Positions 18,696-29,115 of a stretch of 63,828 nt of DNA are shown piece by piece; within the stretch, counting starts at the first letter, position 1, and every line of letters begins with the position of its first letter. Under the pieces are notes generated by a model. It ran no database searches and was not told where the DNA came from. It saw only the letters and a program-made list of their open reading frames with translations. The DNA comes from Gammaproteobacteria bacterium (GTDB lineage Bacteria; Pseudomonadota; Gammaproteobacteria; Pseudomonadales; Azotimanducaceae): positions 88,155 through 151,982 of the forward strand of contig JAPOXO010000129.1 in NCBI GenBank assembly GCA_026707045.1, in the 5' to 3' direction. The position numbers and the translations under genes are program-made.

Positions 18696-18789
18696 TCTAC
18701 TAGTGGCGAGTTGTTTCAACATAGAGCTAAGTTGAGGTCGATGCAATCGCGGTCAAACATGATGCTCTATGTAAACGAGGAGTGTTGAC

Positions 18790-19341
18790 TTGCCCAACGG
18801 CGGTTCGGATTGTTGCCGGACCTGTTGGTTTAATGCCACAAACCGTGGCTTTAGGAATTGGAATAACCACAGAGATGGAACGGTTGAGCCGTGGTGCGAA
18901 ATTCGCGACTTCAAAATAGAAGACCCTGCGTACACCTATTGCGCTAATCACCCCCATAGACGGCCGAATCGGGATCGTATTCCTATCGGCCCCGTTTTTC
19001 GTGCACGAACCACAGACGAACGATACGTCTGGATGCAGGGTAAGGACGCGCCCCAAGTCAGAGAACACCTGCTCGACATAGTACGAGACTCGTTTGAAAG
19101 TCGTCCTACAACTGGCAGCGCGTCGACAGGTGGGATTGAATACCTTCTGGGACAATCTACGATGTCGGTCGTGCTTTCTGAGCTAGTTCGACTCAATGAA
19201 ATACGACTGTTGGATGTCTTGAAGGGCTATGCGGAATCAGGTCAAGGTGAGGACGTGAGGAGCGCTGCGAAGCGTCTGCTAGATCAAGTGAAACCCGAGT
19301 TTACCAAGGCTGGACGAGCCAGCGAGCCTAGGCAGAGGTAG
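18790..19341 (+). CDS. Conserved hypothetical protein with N-terminal Cys motif
   Basis: I do not recognise a characterised family for this 183-residue protein. The first ~70 residues hold a possible metal site: C8, C9, C12 (CCRTCWFN), C36 (PWCEIRD) and C51-x2-H54 (YCANHPHR), followed by IPIGPVF. The C-terminal half is helical with VREHLLDIVRDSF and a repeat-like VRSAAKRLLDQV, reminiscent of HEAT motifs. The TTG start at 18790 is supported by GAGGAG at 18777-18782. It lies 94 bases downstream of obgE and convergent with rpsT, so it may ride on the rplU operon. Confidence 0.7.
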   Translation: MPNGGSDCCRTCWFNATNRGFRNWNNHRDGTVEPWCEIRDFKIEDPAYTYCANHPHRRPNRDRIPIGPVFRARTTDERYVWMQGKDAPQVREHLLDIVRDSFESRPTTGSASTGGIEYLLGQSTMSVVLSELVRLNEIRLLDVLKGYAESGQGEDVRSAAKRLLDQVKPEFTKAGRASEPRQR

Positions 19342-19367
19342 CGGCTCCCATTTAGGAAATATTGAGA

Positions 19368-19640
19368 CTAGCTCTCAGGAGCTAGTAGCTTGATTTTGTG
19401 GTTGAGCCTCGACTTGTGTCGTGCTGCCTTGTTCTTGTGTATCAGCTTTCGATTGACCATGGAATCGATAATGGGCTCTGCATCCTTAAATGCTGCAGTA
19501 GCCGCATCGTAGTCTCCTGAGGCAACCTTCGCTTCAACACCTTTCACAAATGTCCGAAACTTCGCACGATGACCCATGTTTCTGCGACGATGGACAATGG
19601 CTTGGCGTGCACGCTTTCTTGCTTGTGAGCTGTTTGCCAC
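19368..19640 (-). CDS. rpsT: 30S ribosomal protein S20
   Basis: The 90-residue basic protein begins MANSSQARKRARQAIVHRRRN and ends with HKNKAARHKSRLNHKIKLL, typical of S20, a primary 16S rRNA-binding protein that forms a three-helix bundle. It is divergent from murJ, as in many gammaproteobacteria. The 267-base gap 19641-19907 should hold both promoters. Confidence 0.97.
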   Translation of the reverse strand: MANSSQARKRARQAIVHRRRNMGHRAKFRTFVKGVEAKVASGDYDAATAAFKDAEPIIDSMVNRKLIHKNKAARHKSRLNHKIKLLAPES

Positions 19641-19907
19641 GTAATTTCCCTTAAGTCACTGTTGCAAAACCGATCCAAGAGTTTTCTTGACTCGTTTTGA
19701 GCGCGTAATTGTACTGACAAGAGGTCCTGTACGGCTTTCCTCGCGATAAGGGTCAAACAAGCGCGACACAAACATGCGTACCTCGACGACCAACGGTCTG
19801 GCTCGAATGGGATTAGTCCAGTGCTAACATTTCGGGAAATATCCGCATTGAAGCGCATGCATTTGCTTGAACGACTGTTGTCGGACATACTGCGAGAGAA
19901 GGTCTAG

Positions 19908-21479
19908 TTGGTCGACGATAGCGGTAGAGAAGTGGAGCTTGGCTCAAAGTCGCTTGGCCAAAAGGGCATAACAGTTGCAGCCCTCACTGGATCCTCGCGC
20001 ATTCTCGGACTTGCTCGAGACGTAGTTCTCTCTTCCTTTTTTGGTGCCGGCTTGATTGCGGATGCCTTTTTCGTAGCGTTTCGGGTCCCAAATTTCTTCC
20101 GTCGATTGCTTGCGGAAGGTGCTTTTGCACAAGCGTTTATACCTGTACTCTCCGACTATCAGGAGAAGCGGTCTCGCGAAGAACTAGAACAGTTTGTTCA
20201 GACGATTGCAGGAAACTTTGGCGTAGTTCTCGTCGCCATTTGCATTTTGGGAGTCATTCTGGCGCCAGTCTTCATTTTGCTCTTTACATTGGGCGCGTGG
20301 CAAGGCGACTCGAGACACGGATTAGCATCAGAGCTCCTGCGGATTATGTTTCCCTATCTGGGATTGATTTCGTTCACAGCATTCTTAGGTGCAATACTCA
20401 ATAGCTTCAATCGATTCGCTGTTCCTGCTTTTACTCCAGTCTTGTTAAACATTGCATTGATTGCGGGCGCACTCGCCGGTGCGCGTGCATTTGAACAACC
20501 AGTCTTCGCGCTTGCCTGGGCTGTGATTCTCGGAGGCGTGTTGCAATTTGCCTTTCATATGCCATCGCTGGCTGGCCTTAAATTGCTGAAGCTGCCGAGG
20601 ATCGAATGGAGGTCGGAAGGAACGAGAAGGGTTTTGAAAATTCTCGGTCCGGCAGTCTATGCTGCGTCGGCAGGACAGGTCAATATATTGGTTGGTACGA
20701 TCCTCGCCTCACAGCTGGTCGTAGGCAGCGTATCCTGGTTGTACTACGCCGATAGATTGATCGAGCTGCCAGTTGGCATGATTGCTATAGCCATCCAAAC
20801 CGTGATTCTTCCAAACCTAGCCAAACTCCATCAACGCGAAGATGAGGAGGGCTATCGGGCAAGTCTAGCGTGGGGAATACATACCGGAATCTACCTTGGT
20901 CTACCTGCTACGGCCGGCCTGTGCTGTATCTCAATCCCGTTGATTTCAACACTCTTTTTTCATGGTGAATTTGATTCCGATGCTGTTTTCAAGGTCTCTT
21001 ACGCACTGCAAGCATTTGGAGTTGGGGTGCTCCCTTTGATGTTGGTTCGAATCCTCGTTCCGGGCTATTACGCTCGGCACGACACTGTTACTCCATTCAA
21101 GTACGCCTCTGTTAGCGTCGGTACTAACATTCTGGTCAGTCTTTGCCTCTTTAAGCTTATCGGCCACGTTGGACTGGCAGTGGCTACGAGCGTAGCGGCA
21201 TTTGTGCAGGCGGTGTTGCTCATTCGAGGATTAGTCTCCCGCGGAGATGTTTCGATAGATAGACAAATTGGTCGAGTTTTGGCGCAGGCAGGCGGGGCTT
21301 GTGCGGCTATGGTGATCGTGTTGCTTTTGTTGGCTCCGAGCGACGAATTTTGGTTGGCTGCTACCGTCTGGGCTCGTGTGGGCTGGCTAGGAGTGCTGAT
21401 GTTTGCAGGAGTGGGAACCTACTTTGTGGTGCTGTTGCTTTCTGGTGTACGAATCCATCACTTGATGGGTCACCGGTAG
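19908..21479 (+). CDS. murJ: Lipid II flippase MurJ
   Basis: The 523-residue MOP-superfamily protein has about 14 hydrophobic helices and the MurJ signatures RDVVLSSFFGAGLIADAFFVAFRVPNFFRRLLAEGAF (read as a continuous region near residues 35-75) and AFVPVLSDY-like AFIPVLSDYQ. It moves lipid-linked peptidoglycan precursor across the inner membrane. The TTG start at 19908 is supported by AGAAGG five bases before it. It precedes ribF by 9 bases, forming the murJ-ribF-lspA run. Confidence 0.95.
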   Translation: MVDDSGREVELGSKSLGQKGITVAALTGSSRILGLARDVVLSSFFGAGLIADAFFVAFRVPNFFRRLLAEGAFAQAFIPVLSDYQEKRSREELEQFVQTIAGNFGVVLVAICILGVILAPVFILLFTLGAWQGDSRHGLASELLRIMFPYLGLISFTAFLGAILNSFNRFAVPAFTPVLLNIALIAGALAGARAFEQPVFALAWAVILGGVLQFAFHMPSLAGLKLLKLPRIEWRSEGTRRVLKILGPAVYAASAGQVNILVGTILASQLVVGSVSWLYYADRLIELPVGMIAIAIQTVILPNLAKLHQREDEEGYRASLAWGIHTGIYLGLPATAGLCCISIPLISTLFFHGEFDSDAVFKVSYALQAFGVGVLPLMLVRILVPGYYARHDTVTPFKYASVSVGTNILVSLCLFKLIGHVGLAVATSVAAFVQAVLLIRGLVSRGDVSIDRQIGRVLAQAGGACAAMVIVLLLLAPSDEFWLAATVWARVGWLGVLMFAGVGTYFVVLLLSGVRIHHLMGHR

Positions 21480-21488
21480 AATTTGTGA

Positions 21489-22439
21489 ATGGAAATCATT
21501 CGAGGTTTGCCCAACATCCGGGAACGACACGAGGGATGCGTTGCCACTATTGGTACTTTTGATGGAGTTCACCTAGGGCACAAGCAGCTCTTGACTTCAA
21601 CCAAGAAGAGAGCGGTTGAATTCAACACTCAGAGTCTTCTCGTAACTTTTGAACCTCAACCACGTGAATACTTTCGCGGGTCTCGTGTACCAGCACGTCT
21701 TACGAGGTTTCGCGAGAAAGTTGCACTATTTGATCAAGAAGGTATAGATCAAGTACTTTGCATTCCATTTAATGAACGCACGAGCTCAATTCACGCTCAA
21801 GCTGTCATTGAACAATTCTTTGTGCGAATGCTCTCAATACGACATTTGGTTGTAGGGGATGACTTTCGATTTGGATCAAACGCCGAAGGGGATTTTGACA
21901 TGCTGAAAACGGCTGGCAAAAGACACGGATTTGGTGTCGATCAAATACCCACCTTGGAATTGGACGGAAAAAGAGTTTCGAGCACTCTCATAAGAGAGGT
22001 ACTTGCAAGGGGAGACCTAAACCTTGCAAGCAAATTGTTAGGCAGACGCTACTTCATGATGGGTACGGTCGTTAAAGGTAGGCAAATCGGAAAGACACTC
22101 GGTGTCCCAACTGCAAACATTCGATTACAACGTTACCGGAGTGCTATCGAAGGAATCTTTGCCGTTACGGTTCAAGGACTAGGACGTGACCTCAGGGGAT
22201 CCGCTTATGTGGGAACGCGACCTACCATTCAAGGTACAGATCCGCTTCTGGAAGTACATCTCTTTGATTTTGATCGTGATCTATATGGATCACGGTTGAA
22301 AATCACATTTTTGAAAAAATTTCGAGACGATCGTGCATTTGGGTCAATCGAGGAACTTCAAGAGCAAATGTTCCAAGATCTTAGCGACATCCGTACATGG
22401 TTCGATTCTCACGACGAAACGAGGACAGTATTGGTTTGA
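21489..22439 (+). CDS. ribF: Bifunctional riboflavin kinase / FAD synthetase
   Basis: The 316-residue enzyme makes FMN from riboflavin and then FAD. The N-terminal FMN adenylyltransferase domain shows ATIGTFDGVHLGH near residue 18 and VVGDDFRFG; the C-terminal kinase domain shows GRQIGKTLGVPTANI near residue 195. The length is normal. Its TGA overlaps the TTG start of lspA. ileS, which usually sits between ribF and lspA, is absent here. Confidence 0.96.
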   Translation: MEIIRGLPNIRERHEGCVATIGTFDGVHLGHKQLLTSTKKRAVEFNTQSLLVTFEPQPREYFRGSRVPARLTRFREKVALFDQEGIDQVLCIPFNERTSSIHAQAVIEQFFVRMLSIRHLVVGDDFRFGSNAEGDFDMLKTAGKRHGFGVDQIPTLELDGKRVSSTLIREVLARGDLNLASKLLGRRYFMMGTVVKGRQIGKTLGVPTANIRLQRYRSAIEGIFAVTVQGLGRDLRGSAYVGTRPTIQGTDPLLEVHLFDFDRDLYGSRLKITFLKKFRDDRAFGSIEELQEQMFQDLSDIRTWFDSHDETRTVLV

Positions 22440-22939
22440 GAATCACGAAGTTCCTTACTTGGATTGTGTTGAGCTTGTTTGTCTTGGCTTTGGATCAAGT
22501 ATCCAAAATGCTAGCCGTAGACATGCTTTCCTTCACGCCGACCCAACTCCTACCGTTCCTCTCGCTGACATTGGCGTGCAACACGGGTGCTGCATTTAGC
22601 ATTTTTGAAGGCCACAGCGAAATTCTGGCGGCCTTGGGAATTTTCTTCGCAATATTTTTCGTTTTCTTGATTATTCGTTTGCCGGAAAATCGGCGACTAG
22701 AGGGTCTTGCGTATTCATTGATACTAGCGGGAGCTGTAGGGAATGTGATTGATCGACTTACTCGTGGATGTGTAGTGGACTTTATTCATGTACATTGGAA
22801 CCAATGGAGTTTTCCAATATTCAATCTTGCAGATTCAGCAATCACTATTGGAGCGGCCCTTTGGATTTTTTCGCTCATGCGAAGCCGAGCAGAGTCGGAC
22901 TCTCACAAAAAAGATAGTGGAACCCCGATCGCAGATTAG
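22436..22939 (+). CDS. lspA: Lipoprotein signal peptidase (signal peptidase II)
   Basis: I start this gene at TTG 22436, overlapping the ribF stop (TTGA), which gives a normal 167 residues; an in-frame ATG at 22397 would put 13 extra residues inside ribF. The catalytic aspartates lie in GNVIDRLTRGCVVDFIH and FNLADSAITIGA, and LDQVSK and NTGAAF are also conserved. Four membrane helices are present. The enzyme cleaves prolipoproteins before the lipid-modified cysteine. Its end overlaps the convergent bamD by four bases. Confidence 0.95.
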   Translation: MRITKFLTWIVLSLFVLALDQVSKMLAVDMLSFTPTQLLPFLSLTLACNTGAAFSIFEGHSEILAALGIFFAIFFVFLIIRLPENRRLEGLAYSLILAGAVGNVIDRLTRGCVVDFIHVHWNQWSFPIFNLADSAITIGAALWIFSLMRSRAESDSHKKDSGTPIAD

Positions 22940-23904
22940 CCTGGTGAATCATCGATACGTGCGGCAACATCAGGTGGGAGAGGGACATCCAGCTCCGGAG
23001 GAGTAAGTTTGACGCTCTGTGCTTTCTTCGGACGATCTAATATGCCGAAGGTCAGAGTGTTTATAAGACTACGGTCTCGATTGCGGACCTTTGGCTTGAG
23101 CACTAAGTTGCCGTCGTCGTCGAATCCTGAGAAGTCTGGAAAATTCACTGCGAGTACTTCCAAAGCGTCGTTGGCTGCATGCGGCAATCCAAGACGGTGG
23201 TTCGCTTCAACTAGGACAGCCAACGCTCGGGGAACTGCTGCTGAGTTGGGAAAGTTCTCCACAACCGTACGCGCTCGATTCACTGCCGACACCCAAGCAT
23301 CACGATGCAGGTAGAAGAGAGCAACGTTAAGCTCTGACTCCGCTAGGACATTTCGCAAGTAAATCATGCGCAACTGGGCATCCTTCGCATACAAACTGTT
23401 CGGATAATTGGAGAGGAAAGTCTCGAAGTCGACAAACGCCTGACGAGCGCTAGAAACGTCGCGTAAAGGTTCCGGAGTACCGAGAAGTCGATCAAAAAAA
23501 CCTCTATCACGCTGATAACTTGATAGTCCTTTCATGTAATACGCGTAGTCGGCATTCCTATGTTGGGGGTGTAGGTTGATAAATCTGTCACAAGCGACGA
23601 TTGCGCTATCAAAGTCGGTACGCATGAAATTGGCATAGATCAGTTCGAGCTGCGCCTGTTCGGCATACCTTCCAAATGGAAAATGAGATTCGAGCAGTCC
23701 AAGCCGATCTATTGCGTCGATGTAGTTCCCAGCGAGCAAACTGGTTTGTGCGTGTTCGTAGAGAATGCGCTCGGAAACATCATCTTCGTCTCCTTGTTCT
23801 TCAACGGAGGCCCTCGAACCGAACGGATTCAGCAAGCAGCCCTGCAAAAGGCCACAGACAAGTACAAGCGTCAGTATGTGTCGCAATCGGAGAAGTTGAT
23901 TCAT
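22936..23904 (-). CDS. bamD: Outer-membrane assembly lipoprotein BamD
   Basis: The 322-residue protein has a signal peptide and lipobox ending LLQGC, with the lipidated cysteine at C23, then tetratricopeptide repeats (LLAGNYIDAIDRLGLLESHFPFGRYAEQAQLELIYA region, then NADYAYYMKGLSSYQRD). BamD is the essential lipoprotein partner of BamA in outer-membrane protein insertion. It is ~75 residues longer than the E. coli protein, the extra part being a charged C-terminal tail. It is divergent from rluD, as in E. coli. Confidence 0.94.
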   Translation of the reverse strand: MNQLLRLRHILTLVLVCGLLQGCLLNPFGSRASVEEQGDEDDVSERILYEHAQTSLLAGNYIDAIDRLGLLESHFPFGRYAEQAQLELIYANFMRTDFDSAIVACDRFINLHPQHRNADYAYYMKGLSSYQRDRGFFDRLLGTPEPLRDVSSARQAFVDFETFLSNYPNSLYAKDAQLRMIYLRNVLAESELNVALFYLHRDAWVSAVNRARTVVENFPNSAAVPRALAVLVEANHRLGLPHAANDALEVLAVNFPDFSGFDDDGNLVLKPKVRNRDRSLINTLTFGILDRPKKAQSVKLTPPELDVPLPPDVAARIDDSPG

Positions 23905-23939
23905 AATTCACTCAGTATTTTATTGGCACGACCGGTCCA

Positions 23940-24911
23940 GTGAGCACGCATACCTATACTGCGGACCTCCATGTGCCTTTGTCAAGCAAAGGACAGAGGC
24001 TCGATCGCGTGTTGGCCGATTTGTTAGGGGACGCATCGCGCTCCGAAATTAAGAACTGGATACTGACTGGTTCTGTCACTGTCGATCAATCCGTTCAAAG
24101 GCCATCGTATCGAGTCAGGGGTAACGAATCTATTGCCGTAAGGGCACATCGTTCCAATGTCATGAATTGGGACAGTCAGCAAGATGTTGAGTTCCAGATT
24201 GTGTTTGAGGACGAGCACGTCTTGGTCATCAATAAGCCGCCCGGAGTCGTTGTCCATCCAGGAGCGGGAAATCCCGATCATACACTGGTAAATGGTCTGA
24301 TAGCTCATCGTCCAATTCTCGCTGAGTTGCCAAGAGCTGGTATTGTCCATCGGCTGGACAAGAACACGTCGGGTCTTCTTGTAGTCGCGGCCAATCGTCG
24401 CTCGTTAGAGATTCTGGTTGACGCGATGTCAAAACGTACCGTCAATCGAACCTATTTATGTGTCGTGGAAGGAGTCATGGATTCAGTGCAACAGGCAGAT
24501 CTCAGGATAGGGCGACACTCAATCCATCGAACCCGACAACAAGTGCGGGAGGACGGACGGGAGGCACTTACGACCTTTGTTCCGTTGGAGCCGTACCGAG
24601 CCCATACCGCTGTTCATGCACGACTCGGCACCGGGCGTACACACCAAATTCGCGTTCATGCCGAAGCGATACGCTACCCCATCGTAGGAGATCGAACGTA
24701 CGGTGCTCGGGGAATATTGCCCAAGACCCCATCTGATCAGCTTGTAGACGTGGTAAGAGCCTTTCCTCGTCAGGCTCTTCATGCCGAAGTCATTGGGTTC
24801 GACCATCCTGCTGCTGGAAAACCTTTCAAATTTCGGTGTGATCCTCCAAGAGACATGCAGTTGCTTCTAAATGTACTGGAGGTCGACCGAGAGAATTTTC
24901 TTGACTCTTAG
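23940..24911 (+). CDS. rluD: 23S rRNA pseudouridine synthase RluD
   Basis: The 323-residue enzyme has an N-terminal S4-like domain (GQRLDRVLADLL near residue 18) and the RluA-family catalytic domain with HRLDKNTSGLLVVA, whose aspartate is the catalytic residue. ARLGTGRTHQIRVH is also conserved. It modifies helix 69 of 23S rRNA. GTG 23940 is the start in the 35-base gap between it and bamD. pgeF, which often follows rluD, is replaced here by ilvB. Confidence 0.95.
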   Translation: MSTHTYTADLHVPLSSKGQRLDRVLADLLGDASRSEIKNWILTGSVTVDQSVQRPSYRVRGNESIAVRAHRSNVMNWDSQQDVEFQIVFEDEHVLVINKPPGVVVHPGAGNPDHTLVNGLIAHRPILAELPRAGIVHRLDKNTSGLLVVAANRRSLEILVDAMSKRTVNRTYLCVVEGVMDSVQQADLRIGRHSIHRTRQQVREDGREALTTFVPLEPYRAHTAVHARLGTGRTHQIRVHAEAIRYPIVGDRTYGARGILPKTPSDQLVDVVRAFPRQALHAEVIGFDHPAAGKPFKFRCDPPRDMQLLLNVLEVDRENFLDS

Positions 24912-24965
24912 TAGCAATTCCTAAACAATAGTGCACTCTTTACCGAAGGGTTGAATTGCTGGCCC

Positions 24966-26711
24966 ATGACAGAGATGCTGTCAGGCGGCGAGATGCTCAT
25001 TCGTGCATTGCACGAGGAAGGTGTCGAGTATATATTCGGCTACCCCGGCGGTGCCGCCCTCCACATTTACGACGCAATCTTCAAGCAGCAGGCGATCGAG
25101 CACATTCTTGTACGCCACGAACAAGCTGCTACACATATGGCGGATGGTTACGCTCGATCAACGGGGCGACCGGGTATTGTGCTCGTAACATCGGGTCCCG
25201 GCGCAACCAATGCCATTACAGGAATCGCCACCGCCTACATGGATTCGATACCAATGGTAGTGATTTCTGGCCAGGTGCCTCACGACGTCATAGGAACGGA
25301 TGCATTCCAAGAAACCGACATGATTGGAGTGTCTCGACCTGTTGTCAAGCATAGTTACCTCGTCGAGGAAGCGGCTCGTATTCCACATATCGTCAAAGAG
25401 GCAATTTATATAGCCACTTCCGGCCGCCCAGGTCCCGTAGTGATCGATATTCCAAAGGACACGACCGATCCAAATGAGCTGTTTGAGTACGACTTACCTG
25501 ACAGCATTGAACTCCGATCCTACAAACCTGCCATAAAAGGACATGTTGGCCAGATAAGAAAGGCGGTGCGAGCCCTGTTGGAGAGCAAGCGTCCTGTTAT
25601 CTATGTTGGTGGTGGTGTAGTACAAGGGAACGCGTCATCAGAGCTTTGCTCGTTGGCACACAAGCTCAACTATCCGGTAACCAACACTTTGATGGGTCTA
25701 GGCACATTCCCAGGTACAGACAGTCAGTTTCTTGGAATGCTTGGGATGCACGGAACCTACGAGGCTAACAACGCAATGCATCACGCTGATCTTATATTGG
25801 CAGTTGGTGCAAGGTTCGATGATAGAGTGACCAACAATCCCTCCAAGTTTTGTCCAGACGCGACAATCGTCCATATTGATGTCGACCCTGCCTCGATATC
25901 AAAAGTCATTGCTGCTGATATCCCGATAGTGGGTCAGTGCAAAGCTGTGCTCGCACAAATGCTGAAGAATTTGGACGAGGAACTTAACGGACGGGAGATA
26001 GACTCAGAACCGATTGATGCATGGTGGGAACAGATTGACTCTTGGCGTGAGAGTTTTGGACTCGACCACGGACTGCACAAAGCGGAGTCAGGATCTGGAA
26101 AGCTGCTTCCCCAACAGGTTATTCAGGTCATATACCGAGCGACAGAGGGGAAAGCTTATGTAACAAGCGATGTTGGACAGCATCAGATGTTTGCCGCCCA
26201 ATACTACAGGTTTGATCAACCTCGCCAGTGGATAAACTCGGGCGGACTCGGAACTATGGGCTTCGGCCTGCCTTCAGCAATGGGAGTTCAGTTTGCACAC
26301 CCACATTCAACGGTGGTTTGCATAACGGGCGAAGGGAGTTTCATGATGAACATGCAGGAGCTGTCGACGTGTTCACAATACTCGCTTCCCATAAAAATCG
26401 TAAACCTGAACAATCAAGCGCTGGGCATGGTAAAGCAGTGGCAAGACATGCAATACGGGGGCAGACACTCACACAGTACCTACGCTGACTCACTTCCAGA
26501 CTTTGTTGATCTCATAAACTCCTTTGGACATGTCGGTTTTCGAGCGGAGACCTTACCGGAATTGGAGGAAGCCGTCGAACTTGCATTCAGCGACAAGCAC
26601 AGGTCAGACCTTGTGTTTATTGATGCCTTGATTGATCCCGACGAGCACATTTATCCAATGTTTGTTCGTGGAGGTGCTGTCAATGAAATGGTCCTTAACA
26701 AGTACGACTAG
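24966..26711 (+). CDS. ilvB: Acetolactate synthase large subunit
   Basis: The enzyme condenses two pyruvates (or pyruvate and 2-oxobutyrate) in valine/leucine/isoleucine synthesis using thiamine diphosphate. I choose ATG 24966 (MTEMLSGGEML, 581 residues) because it matches the usual IlvI start; TTG 24951 would have no room for a ribosome-binding site. The thiamine glutamate is in VRHEQAATHMADGYAR and the Mg-binding motif is GEGSFMMN, with E where D is usual, a variant also seen in Pseudomonas. Its stop is two bases before ilvH. Confidence 0.96.
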   Translation: MTEMLSGGEMLIRALHEEGVEYIFGYPGGAALHIYDAIFKQQAIEHILVRHEQAATHMADGYARSTGRPGIVLVTSGPGATNAITGIATAYMDSIPMVVISGQVPHDVIGTDAFQETDMIGVSRPVVKHSYLVEEAARIPHIVKEAIYIATSGRPGPVVIDIPKDTTDPNELFEYDLPDSIELRSYKPAIKGHVGQIRKAVRALLESKRPVIYVGGGVVQGNASSELCSLAHKLNYPVTNTLMGLGTFPGTDSQFLGMLGMHGTYEANNAMHHADLILAVGARFDDRVTNNPSKFCPDATIVHIDVDPASISKVIAADIPIVGQCKAVLAQMLKNLDEELNGREIDSEPIDAWWEQIDSWRESFGLDHGLHKAESGSGKLLPQQVIQVIYRATEGKAYVTSDVGQHQMFAAQYYRFDQPRQWINSGGLGTMGFGLPSAMGVQFAHPHSTVVCITGEGSFMMNMQELSTCSQYSLPIKIVNLNNQALGMVKQWQDMQYGGRHSHSTYADSLPDFVDLINSFGHVGFRAETLPELEEAVELAFSDKHRSDLVFIDALIDPDEHIYPMFVRGGAVNEMVLNKYD

Positions 26712-26713
26712 AC

Positions 26714-27205
26714 ATGCGACACCTACTATCTGTCTTGCTTGAAAACGAAGCTGGCGCGCTTTCGCGGGTCATAGGTCTTTTTGCACAACGTGACTTCAAC
26801 ATCGAGACCTTGACCGCCGCACCAACAGAAGACGAGACTTTATCTAGACTCACTCTGGTAACTACCGGTGACGATCGGACCATTGAACAAATCACCAAAC
26901 ACCTTAATCGTCTCATTGAGGTAGTAAAGGTGATTGATCTTACGGACAATGAACACATTGAACGAGAACTCATGCTGGTAAAAGTACGAGCGGAAGCAGA
27001 CGCCCGAACAGAAATAAAGCGTACTTGCGACATCTTTCGGGGACAGATTGTTGACGTTACTGTAAATACGTATACGGTTCAGCTTATCGGTCCAACTGAC
27101 AAACTCTTGGCCTTTATCGAAGCAATTGGTACATCGAGAATTCTTGAGGTTGTTCGGTCAGGCGTGTCAGGAATCAGTAGAGGTACGAAAGTACTTAGTG
27201 TTTAA
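26714..27205 (+). CDS. ilvH: Acetolactate synthase small (regulatory) subunit
   Basis: The 163-residue protein has an N-terminal ACT domain (HLLSVLLENEAGALSRVIGL, then RDFNIETLTAAPTEDETLSR) that binds valine and confers feedback inhibition, and a second regulatory domain. Length and sequence fit IlvH. It sits two bases after ilvB and 22 before ilvC, in a standard ilvBHC operon. Confidence 0.96.
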   Translation: MRHLLSVLLENEAGALSRVIGLFAQRDFNIETLTAAPTEDETLSRLTLVTTGDDRTIEQITKHLNRLIEVVKVIDLTDNEHIERELMLVKVRAEADARTEIKRTCDIFRGQIVDVTVNTYTVQLIGPTDKLLAFIEAIGTSRILEVVRSGVSGISRGTKVLSV

Positions 27206-27227
27206 GCCATAAAACGCGGGTAGTTGA

Positions 27228-28247
<1,020 letters not shown>

Positions 28248-28329
28248 GACAACAAGGTATCTAACGCCACTAGTGCGGAAGATAAAGACTTCTGACCGTG
28301 CGAATCCTATTTAAGCATTACACCCGCAC

Positions 28330-28983
28330 TTAGGCGGACATTGCGATAGAGATTTCTATATCCCAAATCGCAGTAGCTACAGTCTGCCCAATGAGGTCAA
28401 GTTTTCGAACCGTGTCTATTCTGTCTGCAACAGCATCCAACTGCTTTCTAGGCAATATCTCATTGAGAATTCCAGAAGCATGAGCTAAACAGAGCAAAAC
28501 GACATCTCGAGGGGAGGGAATTGCTTCAGAGAACAACACTTCAAACAGACGTAGTTTCGTCTCTTTTTCGACGGTGCCGTCAATCACAGGATACTTTCTG
28601 GACCTAAACACCCAAAGTACTCGTTCGTCGACTTGCTCTACTATTCCAAGCCGAATCAATCCTTGAAGCGCTTCTTCACGAATTTCTTCGGCTCGTTCAG
28701 CAGTCCGCTCAACCCAATAGCGTATGTTGTGTTCCTCTTCCGATGAAGCTATTTCAGCTAGGACGGCATCCGCCGTTGGTGAACCAACCGGCTCGTCCTT
28801 AACTACGAACAATTTGTCAAGATCGCTGTCAATCCTTCCACGTTCAGCAAGTTCCATCAGTACTGCACCGCTTAATGAATAGCGTCGCGACCATTCGGGC
28901 AAGCGTACAAATGACCCATCGTGATCATGAAGGAGAAGCAACATAATCTCTTCAGCGATGCTTATTGTGGAGTTGCCAGCCAT
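28330..28983 (-). CDS. GOLPH3/VPS74 (GPP34) family protein
   Basis: The 217-residue protein has the GPP34 fold pattern: SIAEEIMLLLLHDHDGSF near the N-terminus, then YSLSGAVLMELAERGRI, DPVGSPTADAVLAE-like DEPVGSPTADAVLAEIA, and a long helix before VLWVFRSRKYPV. Eukaryotic GOLPH3 binds phosphatidylinositol-4-phosphate at the Golgi; bacterial members are mainly actinobacterial and uncharacterised. Presence in a gammaproteobacterial context is unusual. It is divergent from the hydroxylase/GH3/enolase operon. GGAAGA precedes the ATG. A lipid-membrane role is inferred. Confidence 0.82.
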   Translation of the reverse strand: MAGNSTISIAEEIMLLLLHDHDGSFVRLPEWSRRYSLSGAVLMELAERGRIDSDLDKLFVVKDEPVGSPTADAVLAEIASSEEEHNIRYWVERTAERAEEIREEALQGLIRLGIVEQVDERVLWVFRSRKYPVIDGTVEKETKLRLFEVLFSEAIPSPRDVVLLCLAHASGILNEILPRKQLDAVADRIDTVRKLDLIGQTVATAIWDIEISIAMSA

Positions 28984-29115
28984 GTGTTTTCTTCCGGTTG
29001 GAACATCAGGTGTTCATTGTAATTTCTGAACACGCCTTAGTTACAGAATCAAGACTTTTAGTAAGTGATTGCATTTTGTTATTTTCAGCTAGTGGTGTTG
29101 GTTGGAGGATTTAGA

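Noticed and set aside
28272-28330. AGTGCGG/CCGCACT repeat after ilvC as a terminator
   Set aside because: The arms are ~45 bases apart, overlap the end of the convergent gene and lack a T-run.
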